Assembly: GCA_050955105.1 (NCBI GenBank)
Contig: JBPBQZ010000033.1
Coordinates: forward strand, 27,747 to 91,746
DNA from: JBPBQZ01 sp050955105
Lineage (GTDB): Bacteria > Pseudomonadota > Gammaproteobacteria > Burkholderiales > Burkholderiaceae
Direction: 5' to 3'
Length of the DNA stretch: 64,000 nucleotides
Below the pieces are notes generated by a model. It saw only the letters and a program-made list of their open reading frames with translations. It did not search any database and was not told the origin of the DNA. A program made the position numbers and the translations under genes. Of the stretch, positions 27,526-38,176 are shown piece by piece (position 1 is the stretch's first letter; each line of letters opens with the position of its first letter).

Positions 27526-28289
27526 GCGACGACTTCGACGATTGCCGACACGTCGCCGACCCGACCCCCGGCCCCGGCGCTGCGGCCGCCAGCGACCCGC
27601 CCCATGCGGTCATTACCATCGACGGCCCGACGGCCTCCGGCAAGGGTACCGTGGCTACCGGTGTGGCGGCGCGGCTGGGTTTTCACTACCTGGACAGCGG
27701 GGCGCTGTACCGTTTGACGGCGCTGGCCAGCCTGACACACCACGTGCGGGTCGATGATGCGGCCGGCCTGGCCGCGCTGGCTGTCGGCCTGCCGATCGTT
27801 TTTACCGAAGGCTGCGTGCGGCTTGACGGCGTTGACGTGTCGGAGCGGATTCGCGCCGAGGAAATCGGCAATCGCGCCTCGGCGATTGCCGTGCATCCGC
27901 CGTTGCGCGCGGCCCTGGTCGAGCGGCAGCGGGCATTTCGCATGGCGCCGGGCCTGGTGGCCGACGGCCGCGACATGGGCACGGTCATTTTTCCCGATGC
28001 GCGGCTCAAGGTATTTCTCACGGCCAGCGTCGATGCGCGTGCCCAGCGACGCTATAAGCAATTGAAGGAAAAAGGCATTTCTGCTAATATTCAAAACCTT
28101 TCGGCAGACCTGCAGCAACGCGACGCGCGCGACAGCGGGCGTGCCGCGGCGCCGTTGAAGCCCGCTCCCGATGCTCATGCGCTCGACACTTCGGCGCTCA
28201 CCATCGAGCAAGCGGTCGACATCATCATCGATTGGTACCGGCAGCCGCCTGCGGCGACGCCGGCACAAGTCGATGGTGCAGGCGGGTGA
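27522..28289 (+). CDS. cmk: Cytidylate kinase
   Basis: 255 residues. It phosphorylates CMP/dCMP with ATP. The P-loop is VITIDGPTASGKGTVATG near residue 30, preceded by a roughly 28-residue Asp/Pro/Ala-rich extension not found in E. coli Cmk. FHYLDSGALYRLTAL, VADGRDMGTVIFPDA and KVFLTASVDARAQRRYKQL are family motifs. The ATG overlaps the aroA stop codon by four bases, indicating translational coupling. A hairpin in the gap before rpsA may limit read-through. Confidence 0.96.
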   Translation: MSDDFDDCRHVADPTPGPGAAAASDPPHAVITIDGPTASGKGTVATGVAARLGFHYLDSGALYRLTALASLTHHVRVDDAAGLAALAVGLPIVFTEGCVRLDGVDVSERIRAEEIGNRASAIAVHPPLRAALVERQRAFRMAPGLVADGRDMGTVIFPDARLKVFLTASVDARAQRRYKQLKEKGISANIQNLSADLQQRDARDSGRAAAPLKPAPDAHALDTSALTIEQAVDIIIDWYRQPPAATPAQVDGAGG

Positions 28290-28327
28290 ATTTGTCGTCG
28301 TAGCAATCGTAGTCGAGCATCAACCGT

Positions 28328-28360
28328 CCCGGTAAATCTTTGCAGAGATTGCCGGGCTTT
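28328..28360 (+). terminator. Possible weak terminator or leader hairpin between cmk and rpsA
   Basis: CCCGG (28328-28332) and CCGGG (28352-28356) arms extend inward through AATCT/AGATT-like pairing to a small loop, followed by CTTT. The T tract is short, so read-through into rpsA is expected. It could also be part of the rpsA leader. Confidence 0.45.
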
Positions 28361-28452
28361 GTCCAACCTTTTACCCAGTGTCTCTACCGGTGTAGGCGCC
28401 GATCAGTGCGCTAAAACTGCAATCGCCGGTCATGGTCACCCCCACTCCTTTT

Positions 28453-30162
<1,710 letters not shown>

Positions 30163-30178
30163 GGGGAGTCGGCCCGGC

Positions 30179-30523
30179 ATGACCAAATCCGAACTCGTCG
30201 CACGCTTGGCATCGCGCTTCCCGCAACTGGTATTGAAAGATGCCGATCTGGCGGTGAAGACGATGCTCGATACGATGGCCGCCGCCCTGGCGAACGGTCA
30301 GCGTATCGAAATACGGGGTTTCGGCAGCTTTGGCCTGAACCATCGTCCTTCGCGCATCGGACGCAATCCGAAGTCCGGCGTGAAGGTCATGGTGCAGGAA
30401 AAGTCGGTGCCGCATTTCAAGCCGGGCAAGGAGTTGCGTGACCGGGTCAATGCCATGCCTTCCCGCGAGACGGCCGGTAAGGGCAAGCGCCAAGCCTCGC
30501 AAGATGGCGCTGCCGAGCCGTAA
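30179..30523 (+). CDS. ihfB: Integration host factor beta subunit
   Basis: 114-residue HU/IHF-family DNA-bending protein, slightly longer than the usual 94-100 residues because of a basic tail (GKGKRQASQDGAAEP). It begins TKSELVARLASRF; the DNA-intercalating arm carries GFGSFGLNHRPSRIGRNP with the conserved proline, followed by FKPGKELRDRV. It forms the IHF heterodimer with the product of ihfA, which is not in the window. It lies 16 bp after rpsA and is followed by a strong terminator, so it ends the upstream operon. Confidence 0.96.
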   Translation: MTKSELVARLASRFPQLVLKDADLAVKTMLDTMAAALANGQRIEIRGFGSFGLNHRPSRIGRNPKSGVKVMVQEKSVPHFKPGKELRDRVNAMPSRETAGKGKRQASQDGAAEP

Positions 30524-30586
30524 GCAATAAGCGGTGATGCGAGCCGTGTCGAGCCAACTGGCCCGGCACGAACTCCGCAGCAAAAG

Positions 30587-30611
30587 AAAGCGCCTTCGGG
30601 CGCTTTTTTTT
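30587..30611 (+). terminator. Intrinsic terminator after ihfB
   Basis: AAAGCGCC-TTCG-GGCGCTTT, an 8-bp stem with a stable UUCG tetraloop followed by a T run, about 65 nt beyond the ihfB stop codon. Confidence 0.93.
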
Positions 30612-30732
30612 CGCGCGCGGCAAGCTTGCGCGGCGCGGCGCAGCCGCCCCGGCGGCATCCTTTACAATACGCTCGACATCGGTGGCCGCTAGCGGATGCG
30701 CCGATCTATCCTCATTCAATTGGGTTGACCGT

Positions 30733-31029
30733 ATGAAGTTCTTTGTCTGGCTGATCCGTGCGATGGTATTCGTCGTGTTGCTGATTCTGGCGCTCGCCAA
30801 TACTCAAGACGCTTCGCTGAATTTGCTTGCCAACCGCGCATGGACGGCGCCGCTGATTCTGATCGGCCTGGCCTTCTTCGTGGTCGGCCTGCTCGCGGGC
30901 GCCCTGGCGGTGTTGCCCAAGCTGTTCCGGCAACGTCGCGAGATCGGCCGGCTGCGTCGCGAGTTGAAAGTGCTGCGCGCGACGCAGAGCACCGAGCCCG
31001 TCGTACCGATCATGCCGCCGATGATCTGA
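30733..31029 (+). CDS. lapA: LapA family (DUF1049) membrane protein
   Basis: 98 residues with two transmembrane segments (FFVWLIRAMVFVVLLILAL and APLILIGLAFFVVGLLAGAL) and a basic cytoplasmic coil (KLFRQRREIGRLRRELKVL). LapA works with LapB in lipopolysaccharide assembly and the control of LpxC turnover. ATG 30733 is chosen because the upstream in-frame codons are not conserved. A TACAAT at 30663-30668 may be the -10 of a lapA-lapB promoter. It lies 87 bp before lapB. Confidence 0.88.
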   Translation: MKFFVWLIRAMVFVVLLILALANTQDASLNLLANRAWTAPLILIGLAFFVVGLLAGALAVLPKLFRQRREIGRLRRELKVLRATQSTEPVVPIMPPMI

Positions 31030-31116
31030 CACTACGTGCGTCGTCACCGCGCATACTCCGTCTGCATGCGCCGCGCGCCGCGGCGGGTGCGCGACTAATA
31101 CTTTTCGACCGCGTTC

Positions 31117-32289
31117 ATGGATCTTGATTACTGGTGGCTGCTTGTCATACCGATCGTATTCGGCCTCGGCTGGGTCGCGGCGCGCTTTGATTTGAAGCAT
31201 TTGCTGTCGGAGAGCGCCGCCTTGCCGCGCTCTTATTTCCGCGGCCTGAATTTTTTGCTGAATGAACAGCAGGACAAGGCCATCGACGCCTTCATCGAAG
31301 TCGTCAAGCTCGACCCGGAAACCACCGAATTGCATTTCGCGCTGGGGAGTCTGTTCCGCCGTCGCGGTGAAACCGAACGCGCGATACGCGTGCATCAGAA
31401 TCTGTTGAACCGCGCCGACCTGCCGACCAGCGAGCGCGATCATGCGCTCTATGAACTGGGCCTCGATTTCCTCAAGGCCGGTTTGCTCGACCGGGCCGAG
31501 CAAACGCTGCAATCGATTCAAGAAGGTGCCTTTGCCAATGACGCGCAGGCGTCGCTGCTGACGATCTATGAGATCGAGAAAGAATGGCAGCGCGCGATCG
31601 AGACCGCGCAGCGGCTCGAGGAAATCGGCGCACGCGATCTGCGCAAGGAAGTGGCGCAATTCCATTGCGAGCTGGCCAGCGAGGCGCTGCAGCGCAAGGA
31701 TGCAGTAGCCGCGCGCCGCGCGCTGCAGGCGGCGTTGGCGGTGAATCCGCAAAGTACGCGTGCGGCCGTGTTGCTCGGCGACGTCGAAATGGCCGGCGGC
31801 AATGCGGCGGCTGCGCTGCGTCACTGGACCGGTATCGAGTCGCAAAACCCGGCCTATCTTTCCCTGGTCGGTGAGAAGTTGATTGCCGCCTACGCCGCGC
31901 TGGGCCGTCAGGACGAAGGCATTGCGCAATTGGTCGAGTATTCCGAGCGGCATCCGTCCAGCGATCTGCTGGACATCGCGTTTCGGTATCTGGAGAAGAA
32001 CAGCGGTATCGAATCCGCCCATGCGTTTGCCCGACATCAGATGGAGCGCTCGCCGAGTCTGAGCGGCATGACGCGTCTGCTGGAGGCGCAAACGGCGAGC
32101 GCCGAAGAACCGCGGCGCAGTGAACTCAAATTGATTCACGCATTGATCGTACAGCGCACCAAAAACCTGCCGCGCTACACGTGCCAACATTGCGGCTTCC
32201 GCGCGCGCCTGTTTTATTGGCAATGTCCGGGCTGCGGCAATTGGGAAACGTACGCGCCGCGGCGCATCGAGGCGATGCCAAGCAGTTAA
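31117..32289 (+). CDS. lapB: Lipopolysaccharide assembly protein B
   Basis: 390 residues (YciM). A single N-terminal membrane anchor (DYWWLLVIPIVFGLGWVAAR) is followed by TPR repeats (KAIDAFIEVVKLDPETTELH, ERAIRVHQNLLNR, LLDRAEQTLQSI and others) and a C-terminal rubredoxin-type zinc ribbon with CQHCGF and CPGCGNWETY. LapB recruits LpxC for FtsH degradation and so balances LPS and phospholipid. Directly downstream are two genes of the heptose pathway, an LPS theme. Confidence 0.96.
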   Translation: MDLDYWWLLVIPIVFGLGWVAARFDLKHLLSESAALPRSYFRGLNFLLNEQQDKAIDAFIEVVKLDPETTELHFALGSLFRRRGETERAIRVHQNLLNRADLPTSERDHALYELGLDFLKAGLLDRAEQTLQSIQEGAFANDAQASLLTIYEIEKEWQRAIETAQRLEEIGARDLRKEVAQFHCELASEALQRKDAVAARRALQAALAVNPQSTRAAVLLGDVEMAGGNAAAALRHWTGIESQNPAYLSLVGEKLIAAYAALGRQDEGIAQLVEYSERHPSSDLLDIAFRYLEKNSGIESAHAFARHQMERSPSLSGMTRLLEAQTASAEEPRRSELKLIHALIVQRTKNLPRYTCQHCGFRARLFYWQCPGCGNWETYAPRRIEAMPSS

Positions 32290-32326
32290 TCGATGGGCAA
32301 GTCTGGTTTTGTATAACGGAGCTTTC

Positions 32327-33319
32327 ATGGCAGGGCAGGCACAACAGCCGCAGCAAGGCGCACAAGCTGCAACAAGGGCCGCCGAGGTGGTCACACCCGA
32401 GCGTATGGCCGCCGGACGGATACTGGTGGTCGGCGATGTCATGCTCGATCGATACTGGTTCGGCGACGTCAATCGTATTTCGCCGGAAGCGCCAGTGCCG
32501 GTAGTGCATGTGCAGCGCCGCGAAGAGCGTTTGGGCGGTGCGGCGAACGTGGCCTTGAACGTGGCATCGCTGGGCGCGGGCGCCGGTCTGCTATGTGTAG
32601 TGGGTGATGACGAGCCAGGCGAGCGCATCATCGAATTGCTTGAGCATAGTGGCGTGCAGGCGTATATCGAGCGCGATCCGAACCTGCCTACCACCATCAA
32701 GCTGCGCATCCTGTCGCGCCAGCAACAACTGCTGCGCATCGATTTTGAAAATAGTCCAGCGCATGAGGTGCTGGCCGCCTGCCAGACGCGTTTCGACGCG
32801 CTGCTCGACGATTACCAGATCGTGTTGCTGTCGGACTATGCGAAAGGTGGCCTGACGCACGTCTCGCAGATGGTCGATCACGCGCGTGCCGCGGGCAAGC
32901 GCATCCTCGTCGATCCGAAGGGCGACGATTGGGCGCGTTATCGTGGGGCCGATCTCATCACGCCGAACCGCGCGGAGTTGACCCAGGTCGTCGGTCGGTG
33001 GAGATCAGAGGAAGATCTGGCCGCGCGCGTCAACGCCTTGCGTCAGGAATACGGCATCGGCGCGCTGTTGCTGACGCGTTCCGAAGAGGGCATGAGCCTG
33101 TTCACCGATGGCGAAATCCACCATGCGCCGGCGCAAGCACGCGAAGTGTATGATGTGTCCGGCGCTGGCGACACGGTTATTGCAACGCTGGCCGCCATGC
33201 TCGGCGCGGGCTTGTCGCTGGTCGATGCCGTCGATTGCGCGAATCGCGCAGCCGGTATCGTCGTCGGTAAACTCGGCACGGCGAGCGTTTCCTACAAAGA
33301 ACTATTCGGCTGCGCTTGA
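32327..33319 (+). CDS. rfaE1: D-glycero-beta-D-manno-heptose-7-phosphate kinase
   Basis: 330-residue PfkB-family sugar kinase (HldA type). It lacks the C-terminal nucleotidyltransferase half of the bifunctional HldE, so a separate rfaE2/hldC gene must exist elsewhere. It contains RILVVGDVMLDRYWFGD, GGAANVALNVASLGAGAG, PTTIKLRILSRQQQLLRID and the PfkB signature DVSGAGDTVIATLAAML. ATG 32327 follows GGAG. It phosphorylates heptose 7-phosphate at C1 for ADP-heptose synthesis. It sits directly before rfaD; the ugd gene often found between them is absent. Confidence 0.95.
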   Translation: MAGQAQQPQQGAQAATRAAEVVTPERMAAGRILVVGDVMLDRYWFGDVNRISPEAPVPVVHVQRREERLGGAANVALNVASLGAGAGLLCVVGDDEPGERIIELLEHSGVQAYIERDPNLPTTIKLRILSRQQQLLRIDFENSPAHEVLAACQTRFDALLDDYQIVLLSDYAKGGLTHVSQMVDHARAAGKRILVDPKGDDWARYRGADLITPNRAELTQVVGRWRSEEDLAARVNALRQEYGIGALLLTRSEEGMSLFTDGEIHHAPAQAREVYDVSGAGDTVIATLAAMLGAGLSLVDAVDCANRAAGIVVGKLGTASVSYKELFGCA

Positions 33320-33347
33320 GCGCCGTCGATTGCTGCTGCTCTCCCAA

Positions 33348-34334
33348 ATGACCATCATCGTTACCGGCGCCGCCGGATTCATCGGCAGTAATCTCGTCAA
33401 GGCATTGAACGATCACGGCGAAGCGGATGTGGTCGCCGTCGACAATCTCAGTCGTGCCGACAAATTCCATAATCTGGTCGACTGCGACCTATCGGATTAC
33501 GTGGATAAACGGGCCTTCATCGAACGCCTGCAACGCGGTGAGTTCGGCAATGTGCGCGCCATTTTCCATGAAGGAGCCTGCTCCGATACGATGGAAAGCG
33601 ACGGTCGCTACATGATGGAAAACAACTTCCGCTTCAGCCGTGCCGTGCTCGAGTATTGCCTGGCCAAGCGCGTGCCGCTGTTCTATGCATCGTCCGCCGC
33701 CGTGTATGGCGGCTCCGAGCGCTTCGTCGAAGAGCGGCAGTACGAAAAGCCGCTGAACGTCTACGGTTATTCCAAGTTCCTGTTCGACCAGATCGTGCGC
33801 CGCGAGATGCCGCGTGCTTCGAGCCAGATCGTCGGCTTCCGCTATTTCAACGTCTATGGCGCACGCGAAACGCACAAAGGACGCATGGCGTCGGTGGCGA
33901 TGCATAACTTCCACGAGTTTCGCAGCACCGGACGCGTCAAGCTATTCGGCGAATACAGCGGCTATGGCGCCGGTCAGCAGATGCGTGATTTCGTATCCGT
34001 CGAAGACGTCGTGCGCGTGAATCTGCATTTTCTCGATCACCCTGAACAGTCGGGCATTTTCAATCTGGGCACGGGCGTCGCCCAGCCGTTCAACGACATC
34101 GCCTCGACGGTGGTCAACGCCTTGCGACGGACGGCGGGAGAATCGACACTGTCATTGGAACAATTGGTCGCCGCGGGCCTGATCGAATATGTGCCGTTCC
34201 CGGATGCACTGCGCGGCAAGTACCAATGCTTTACCCAGGCGGACATCGGCGCATTGCGCCGCGCCGGCTATGCCGAGCCGTTCCTGACGGTGCAACAAGG
34301 TGTGGAGCGTTATGTAGGTTGGCTAATCGGCTAG
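33348..34334 (+). CDS. rfaD: ADP-glyceromanno-heptose 6-epimerase
   Basis: 328-residue extended SDR (HldD). It epimerises ADP-D-glycero- to ADP-L-glycero-manno-heptose, the precursor of the inner LPS core. The NADP-binding motif is TIIVTGAAGFIGSNLVKAL at the very N-terminus; the catalytic Tyr/Lys pair is in VYGYSKFLFDQ, and MRDFVSVEDVVRVNLHFL and FNLGTGVAQPFNDIA follow. The start lies 28 bp after rfaE1. Confidence 0.97.
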   Translation: MTIIVTGAAGFIGSNLVKALNDHGEADVVAVDNLSRADKFHNLVDCDLSDYVDKRAFIERLQRGEFGNVRAIFHEGACSDTMESDGRYMMENNFRFSRAVLEYCLAKRVPLFYASSAAVYGGSERFVEERQYEKPLNVYGYSKFLFDQIVRREMPRASSQIVGFRYFNVYGARETHKGRMASVAMHNFHEFRSTGRVKLFGEYSGYGAGQQMRDFVSVEDVVRVNLHFLDHPEQSGIFNLGTGVAQPFNDIASTVVNALRRTAGESTLSLEQLVAAGLIEYVPFPDALRGKYQCFTQADIGALRRAGYAEPFLTVQQGVERYVGWLIG

Positions 34335-34423
34335 CTGCAAAGCGCTGCGCCGAGCGGCTAAATTCGCATCTCCTGCTGCCGACTGCTAGTGCGGTCGGTA
34401 GCCGTCAATAGAGGAGATTCGAT

Positions 34424-34786
34424 ATGTACCGCATCAATTGGATTGTTTTATTCGTTATCCTATTTATTGGTCGTGCGGCGTTGGCGGGCACGAACGTCAA
34501 TACCGCGGACGAGGCGGCGCTGCAATCCGTAAGCGGCCTCGGCGCCAGTAAAGCCGAAACCATCGTTGCCGAGCGCAATGCGCATGGGCCGTTCAAGGAT
34601 GCCGACGACCTGGCCGCCAGAATCAAAGGGCTTGGCGAAAAATCGGTAAAGCGGCTGCAGGAGCACGGCCTGGAAATCACGGCGCCGGCACCCGTAAAAG
34701 GCACCCGTAAGGCGCCGGCACGAAAAGCGCGCGCCGCGCAACCGCCCAAAGCCAGCAAGGCCGGTGCTCCGCCGCCGAAGAAATAA
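34424..34786 (+). CDS. ComEA-like helix-hairpin-helix protein
   Basis: 120 residues. Signal peptide or anchor (INWIVLFVILFIGRAALAG), then a double helix-hairpin-helix domain of the ComEA type (NVNTADEAALQSVSGLGASK, RIKGLGEKSVKRLQEHGLEI), then a Lys/Ala/Pro-rich tail (GTRKAPARKARAAQPPK). Such small proteins bind double-stranded DNA non-specifically and can act as the periplasmic receptor in natural transformation. GAGGAG precedes ATG 34424. No other competence gene is in the window, so a role in DNA uptake is inferred from family only. Confidence 0.88.
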   Translation: MYRINWIVLFVILFIGRAALAGTNVNTADEAALQSVSGLGASKAETIVAERNAHGPFKDADDLAARIKGLGEKSVKRLQEHGLEITAPAPVKGTRKAPARKARAAQPPKASKAGAPPPKK

Positions 34787-34869
34787 GGCCGGCGCACGCC
34801 CAATGTGGGCAATCGCCGGATCGACTAAAATCGCCGGGATTCCCTCATTGCGAATACCTGCGCAACGCC

Positions 34870-35772
34870 ATGGCCTATAAAACAATTGAAGACACGATCG
34901 GTAATACGCCGCTCGTTCGGCTGGTCCGTTTGCCGGACGATGAAATCCGGCAGAGAAACAATGTGATCCTCGGCAAGCTGGAGGGCAATAACCCGGCGGG
35001 CTCAGTCAAGGATCGTCCGGCGCTGTCGATGATCAAGCGCGCGGAAGCGCGCGGCGACATCAAACCGGGCGACACGCTGATCGAAGCAACCAGCGGCAAT
35101 ACCGGAATCGCCTTGGCCATGGCTGCGGCACTGCGCGGCTATCGAATGATGCTCATCATGCCGGAAGATCTGTCGGTCGAGCGGCAGCAGAGCATGGCGG
35201 CCTACGGTGCGCAGATCGTGCTGACGCCGGCTTCCGGCGGCATGGAATACGCTCGCGATCTGGCGGAGGAAAAGCGCGCGAAGGGCGAGGGCTTCATCCT
35301 GGATCAATTCGGCAATCCAGATAATCCGCTGGCGCATTACGAGACCACCGGTCCGGAGATATGGCGTGACACGGAAGGCCGCATTACGCACTTCGTATCG
35401 GCGATGGGCACCACGGGCACCATCATGGGTGTTTCGCAGTTTCTGAAGGAAAAGGACAGCGCAATCCAGATCGTCGGTGCCGAGCCGTCCGAAGGCTCGC
35501 GCATTCCAGGCATCCGCAAATGGCCGGAAAAGTATCGTCCGGGCATTTACGACCTGAGCCGCGTCGATCGGATCGAACCGGTCAGCCAAAGTGCCGCCGA
35601 AATCATGGCACGCCGGCTGGCGGCCGAGGAAGGCATCTTTTGCGGTATTTCAGCAGGCGGATCGTGCGAGGTGGCGCTACGCGTGGCGCGTGAAGTGGAG
35701 AATGCCACGATCGTGTTCGTAGTCTGCGACCGGGGCGATCGCTATCTGTCCACGGGCGTGTTCCCGGCCTGA
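34870..35772 (+). CDS. cysM: Cysteine synthase B
   Basis: 300-residue fold-type II PLP enzyme that makes cysteine from O-acetylserine and sulfide or thiosulfate. The PLP lysine is in GNNPAGSVKDRPALSMI near residue 45; EATSGNTGIALAMAAA, the phosphate-binding GTTGTIMG, and the final FVVCDRGDRYLSTGVFP are CysM-type motifs. It is convergent with mltB, with only 42 bp between the stop codons. Confidence 0.95.
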   Translation: MAYKTIEDTIGNTPLVRLVRLPDDEIRQRNNVILGKLEGNNPAGSVKDRPALSMIKRAEARGDIKPGDTLIEATSGNTGIALAMAAALRGYRMMLIMPEDLSVERQQSMAAYGAQIVLTPASGGMEYARDLAEEKRAKGEGFILDQFGNPDNPLAHYETTGPEIWRDTEGRITHFVSAMGTTGTIMGVSQFLKEKDSAIQIVGAEPSEGSRIPGIRKWPEKYRPGIYDLSRVDRIEPVSQSAAEIMARRLAAEEGIFCGISAGGSCEVALRVAREVENATIVFVVCDRGDRYLSTGVFPA

Positions 35773-35814
35773 GCCAGCCGAGAGCGCCGAGAGCGCCGCG
35801 ACCCGGGGTAAAAG

Positions 35815-37014
35815 TTATTGCGCGCTGATTTCGCCGCTCGCCTGCAGGCGAGCCTTGATCTTCTGGCCAAGCTGATACACGGCGAGCGCATAGAAGAAGC
35901 TGCGGTTATAGCGCGTGAGCACATAGAAATTCCGCAAGCCCAGCGCATATTGAGTGGGCTGGCCGGGCGTGGGCAGGTCGATGACGGTAACCGGCGTGCT
36001 GCGCTCGGCCGACTCGTCGGCCAGCGGCGGATCGAGCAGCATGCCCGCCTTGAGCAATTGGCCGAGCGCCCAGCGCGGCTCCGGCTGTCCATCGGCGGCC
36101 GCCTGCGCGATGCCGAGGCTGCCAGTGTCGCCGGCAATATTCCACACCACGGGTCGTCCTGCTTCCCAGCCATATTGCTTCAAGTAATTCGCCACGCTGC
36201 CAATTGCATCGGCGGGACTATTGCGCAGATCGATATTCTGCGAGCCGTCATAGTCCACTGCGTACTGGACGATGCTGCTCGGCATGAATTGCGGCAAGCC
36301 GATGGCGCCGGCATAAGAGCCCTGCACGCTGGTCGGATCGAGACCCGCATCACGCGTCCACAGCAGGAAGTCTTCTAGATTCTTGCGAAACAGCGTCTGG
36401 CGATCGGCGCGGTTGGGGGTGTTCGGGTAATTGAACGCCAAGGTCGTCAGCGCATCGATCGTACGGAAGTTGCCCATGTAGCGGCCGTACATGGTTTCGA
36501 CGCCGATGATGCCGACGATGATTTCTGGCGGTACACCATAGTCGGCTTGCGCGCGCGACAGGGTGGCCTGGTTGTCACGCCAGAAACTCACACCCGCATT
36601 GACACGTACGGCATCAAGAAAACGGGCCTGATATGAACGCCAGTTTTTGGTGGCGGGATTTGGCGCCGGCGTAACCAGCCTGGCCGCGGTAGCCGAATAA
36701 TTCACCTGGTCGAACAGCGCGTGCAAGGCCTGACTGTCGAAGTCGTAGCGCGCGACCATCGAGTCGATGAACGCATCGACTGCCGGGTTGCTGACATAGC
36801 GCTGCGGCACGATCTCTTCTTCGAATTCCTGGCCGCCGGGGGGCGGTGCTTGCGGCGCGCCTTGTGCATGCGCCGCTGTCACGACGCCGAACCACGCGGC
36901 GAAGCACAGCGGAAGGGCGGCGATGGCGGAGACGGAGCGGAGCGTTCGGTTAGCTTTCAAAGAAACGGCTTGGCGTTCTTGCGCGAGCACCGACAGAAAC
37001 GGCGGCACAGCCAT
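35815..37014 (-). CDS. mltB: Lytic murein transglycosylase B
   Basis: About 399 residues. It cleaves peptidoglycan glycan strands to 1,6-anhydromuropeptides in the periplasm. An export signal (SAIAALPLCFAAWFGVVTAAHAQ) is followed by the catalytic domain: GVPPEIIVGIIGVETMYGRY holds the catalytic Glu, then MGNFRTIDALTTLAFNYPN and QGSYAGAIGLPQFMPSSIVQ. The start is uncertain: the frame is open to 37068, ATG 37014 is used here, and a TTG that reads KANRTLRSV would give a neater signal peptide. There is no lipobox, unlike E. coli MltB. Confidence 0.92.
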   Translation of the reverse strand: MAVPPFLSVLAQERQAVSLKANRTLRSVSAIAALPLCFAAWFGVVTAAHAQGAPQAPPPGGQEFEEEIVPQRYVSNPAVDAFIDSMVARYDFDSQALHALFDQVNYSATAARLVTPAPNPATKNWRSYQARFLDAVRVNAGVSFWRDNQATLSRAQADYGVPPEIIVGIIGVETMYGRYMGNFRTIDALTTLAFNYPNTPNRADRQTLFRKNLEDFLLWTRDAGLDPTSVQGSYAGAIGLPQFMPSSIVQYAVDYDGSQNIDLRNSPADAIGSVANYLKQYGWEAGRPVVWNIAGDTGSLGIAQAAADGQPEPRWALGQLLKAGMLLDPPLADESAERSTPVTVIDLPTPGQPTQYALGLRNFYVLTRYNRSFFYALAVYQLGQKIKARLQASGEISAQ

Positions 37015-37138
37015 GAAGGGCGCACGATGACAGGGAGTGTGGCCAGTATAACCGAACGCTGACGGCATTCTGGCTATGGTAAGTTAGCCATTGAATTGTC
37101 CGTTCCCGCTGCTCTTCAACATCTCGCCGAGGCCCAGC

Positions 37139-38062
37139 ATGGCGACCGGGTTTTATACACATTCCGACTGCTTGCTGCATGAAATGGGCGCTTGGCATCC
37201 CGAAAGCCCGAGCCGTCTGCAGGCCATCGACGACCAGTTGATCGCAAGCCGGATCGACGAGGCGCTTACGCATGAAACCGCGCCGCTGGCCGATGCAGCG
37301 GATGTGCTGCGCGTGCATACCGTCGAACACGTCGACTTCATTCGCTCGTTGATTCCGCGCACGGGTCTGGTATCGATCGATGGCGACACGGCCGTCAATG
37401 CGCATTCCTGGCAAGCCGCCATGCGCAGCGCAGGTGCGGCGGTTGCCGCAACCGACGCGGTAATCAGCGGACGCTTCGCCAATGCCTTCTGCAGTGTGCG
37501 TCCACCCGGTCATCATGCCGAGCCGGATCGCTCGATGGGCTTCTGTCTCTTCAATAACCTGGCGATCGCCGTGCGGCGTGCGCTGGACGTGCACGGCCTG
37601 CAGCGCGTGGCCATCATCGACTTCGACGTTCATCACGGCAATGGCACGGAGGCCGCATTCGCCGGCGATACGCGTGTGCTGATGTGCGGCTTCTTCCAGC
37701 ACCCGTTCTATCCATACAGCGGCACCGAGCATCCCGCGGCCAATATGTTGAACCTGCCGCTGCCCGCTTTCACAGATGGGGCAACGATGCGCGACGCGGT
37801 ATTGCGCAGCTGGTTACCGCGGCTGAACGCTTTCGCGCCACAGATGGTGTTCATCTCCGCGGGCTTCGATGCCCATCGCGAAGACGATCTGGGCGGCATG
37901 CGTCTGGTCGAGCAAGACTATGCGTGGCTTACCACGCGCATTGTCGAAGTGGCCGAGCGGCATGCCGGCGGCCGCATAGTCAGTTGTCTGGAAGGGGGCT
38001 ACAACCTGTCGGCGCTGGGTCGCAGCGTGGTGGCGCACGTGCGCGTGCTGGCCGATGTTTGA
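37139..38062 (+). CDS. Histone deacetylase family protein
   Basis: 307-residue class II deacetylase-fold (arginase-like) metalloenzyme. Zinc-site and active-site motifs are CSVRPPGHHAEPDRSMGFCL (tandem His) and AIIDFDVHHGNGTEAAF, with the third zinc Asp region in VFISAGFDAHREDDLGGM. EGGYNLSALG closes the domain. Bacterial members deacetylate acetylpolyamines, acetoin-related substrates or acyl-lysine; which applies here cannot be told. ATG 37139 starts the conserved ATGFYTHSDCLLHEMG; the frame is open 16 codons upstream. It lies between mltB (divergent) and the etf genes. Confidence 0.9.
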   Translation: MATGFYTHSDCLLHEMGAWHPESPSRLQAIDDQLIASRIDEALTHETAPLADAADVLRVHTVEHVDFIRSLIPRTGLVSIDGDTAVNAHSWQAAMRSAGAAVAATDAVISGRFANAFCSVRPPGHHAEPDRSMGFCLFNNLAIAVRRALDVHGLQRVAIIDFDVHHGNGTEAAFAGDTRVLMCGFFQHPFYPYSGTEHPAANMLNLPLPAFTDGATMRDAVLRSWLPRLNAFAPQMVFISAGFDAHREDDLGGMRLVEQDYAWLTTRIVEVAERHAGGRIVSCLEGGYNLSALGRSVVAHVRVLADV

Positions 38063-38123
38063 ATCGCGATGGTTAATAGTACGCTCGTTCTACTTAGGGC
38101 TAACCCCAGGGCGCTGGCTGTCT

Positions 38124-38129
38124 TATAAT
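38124..38129 (+). promoter_or_regulatory. -10 element of the etfBA promoter
   Basis: A perfect TATAAT, 47 bp upstream of the etfB ATG. The region 17 bp upstream of it has no clear TTGACA. Confidence 0.55.
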
Positions 38130-38133
38130 GTCG

Positions 38134-38148
38134 CAAATTGAAAATTTG
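38134..38148 (+). promoter_or_regulatory. Palindrome at the presumed etfB transcription start
   Basis: CAAATT and AATTTG arms separated by GAA, immediately after the TATAAT. The position over the expected start of transcription suggests a repressor operator, for example of a TetR or GntR regulator of fatty acid use. It could also be chance in an A/T-rich stretch. Confidence 0.35.
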
Positions 38149-38176
38149 AAAATGATCGAAACCGTGGAGTGAAGGT

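Noticed and set aside
30712..32739. Open frame of 675 codons on the minus strand across lapA, lapB and rfaE1
   Set aside because: It spans three well-identified plus-strand genes, and its peptide shows no domain.
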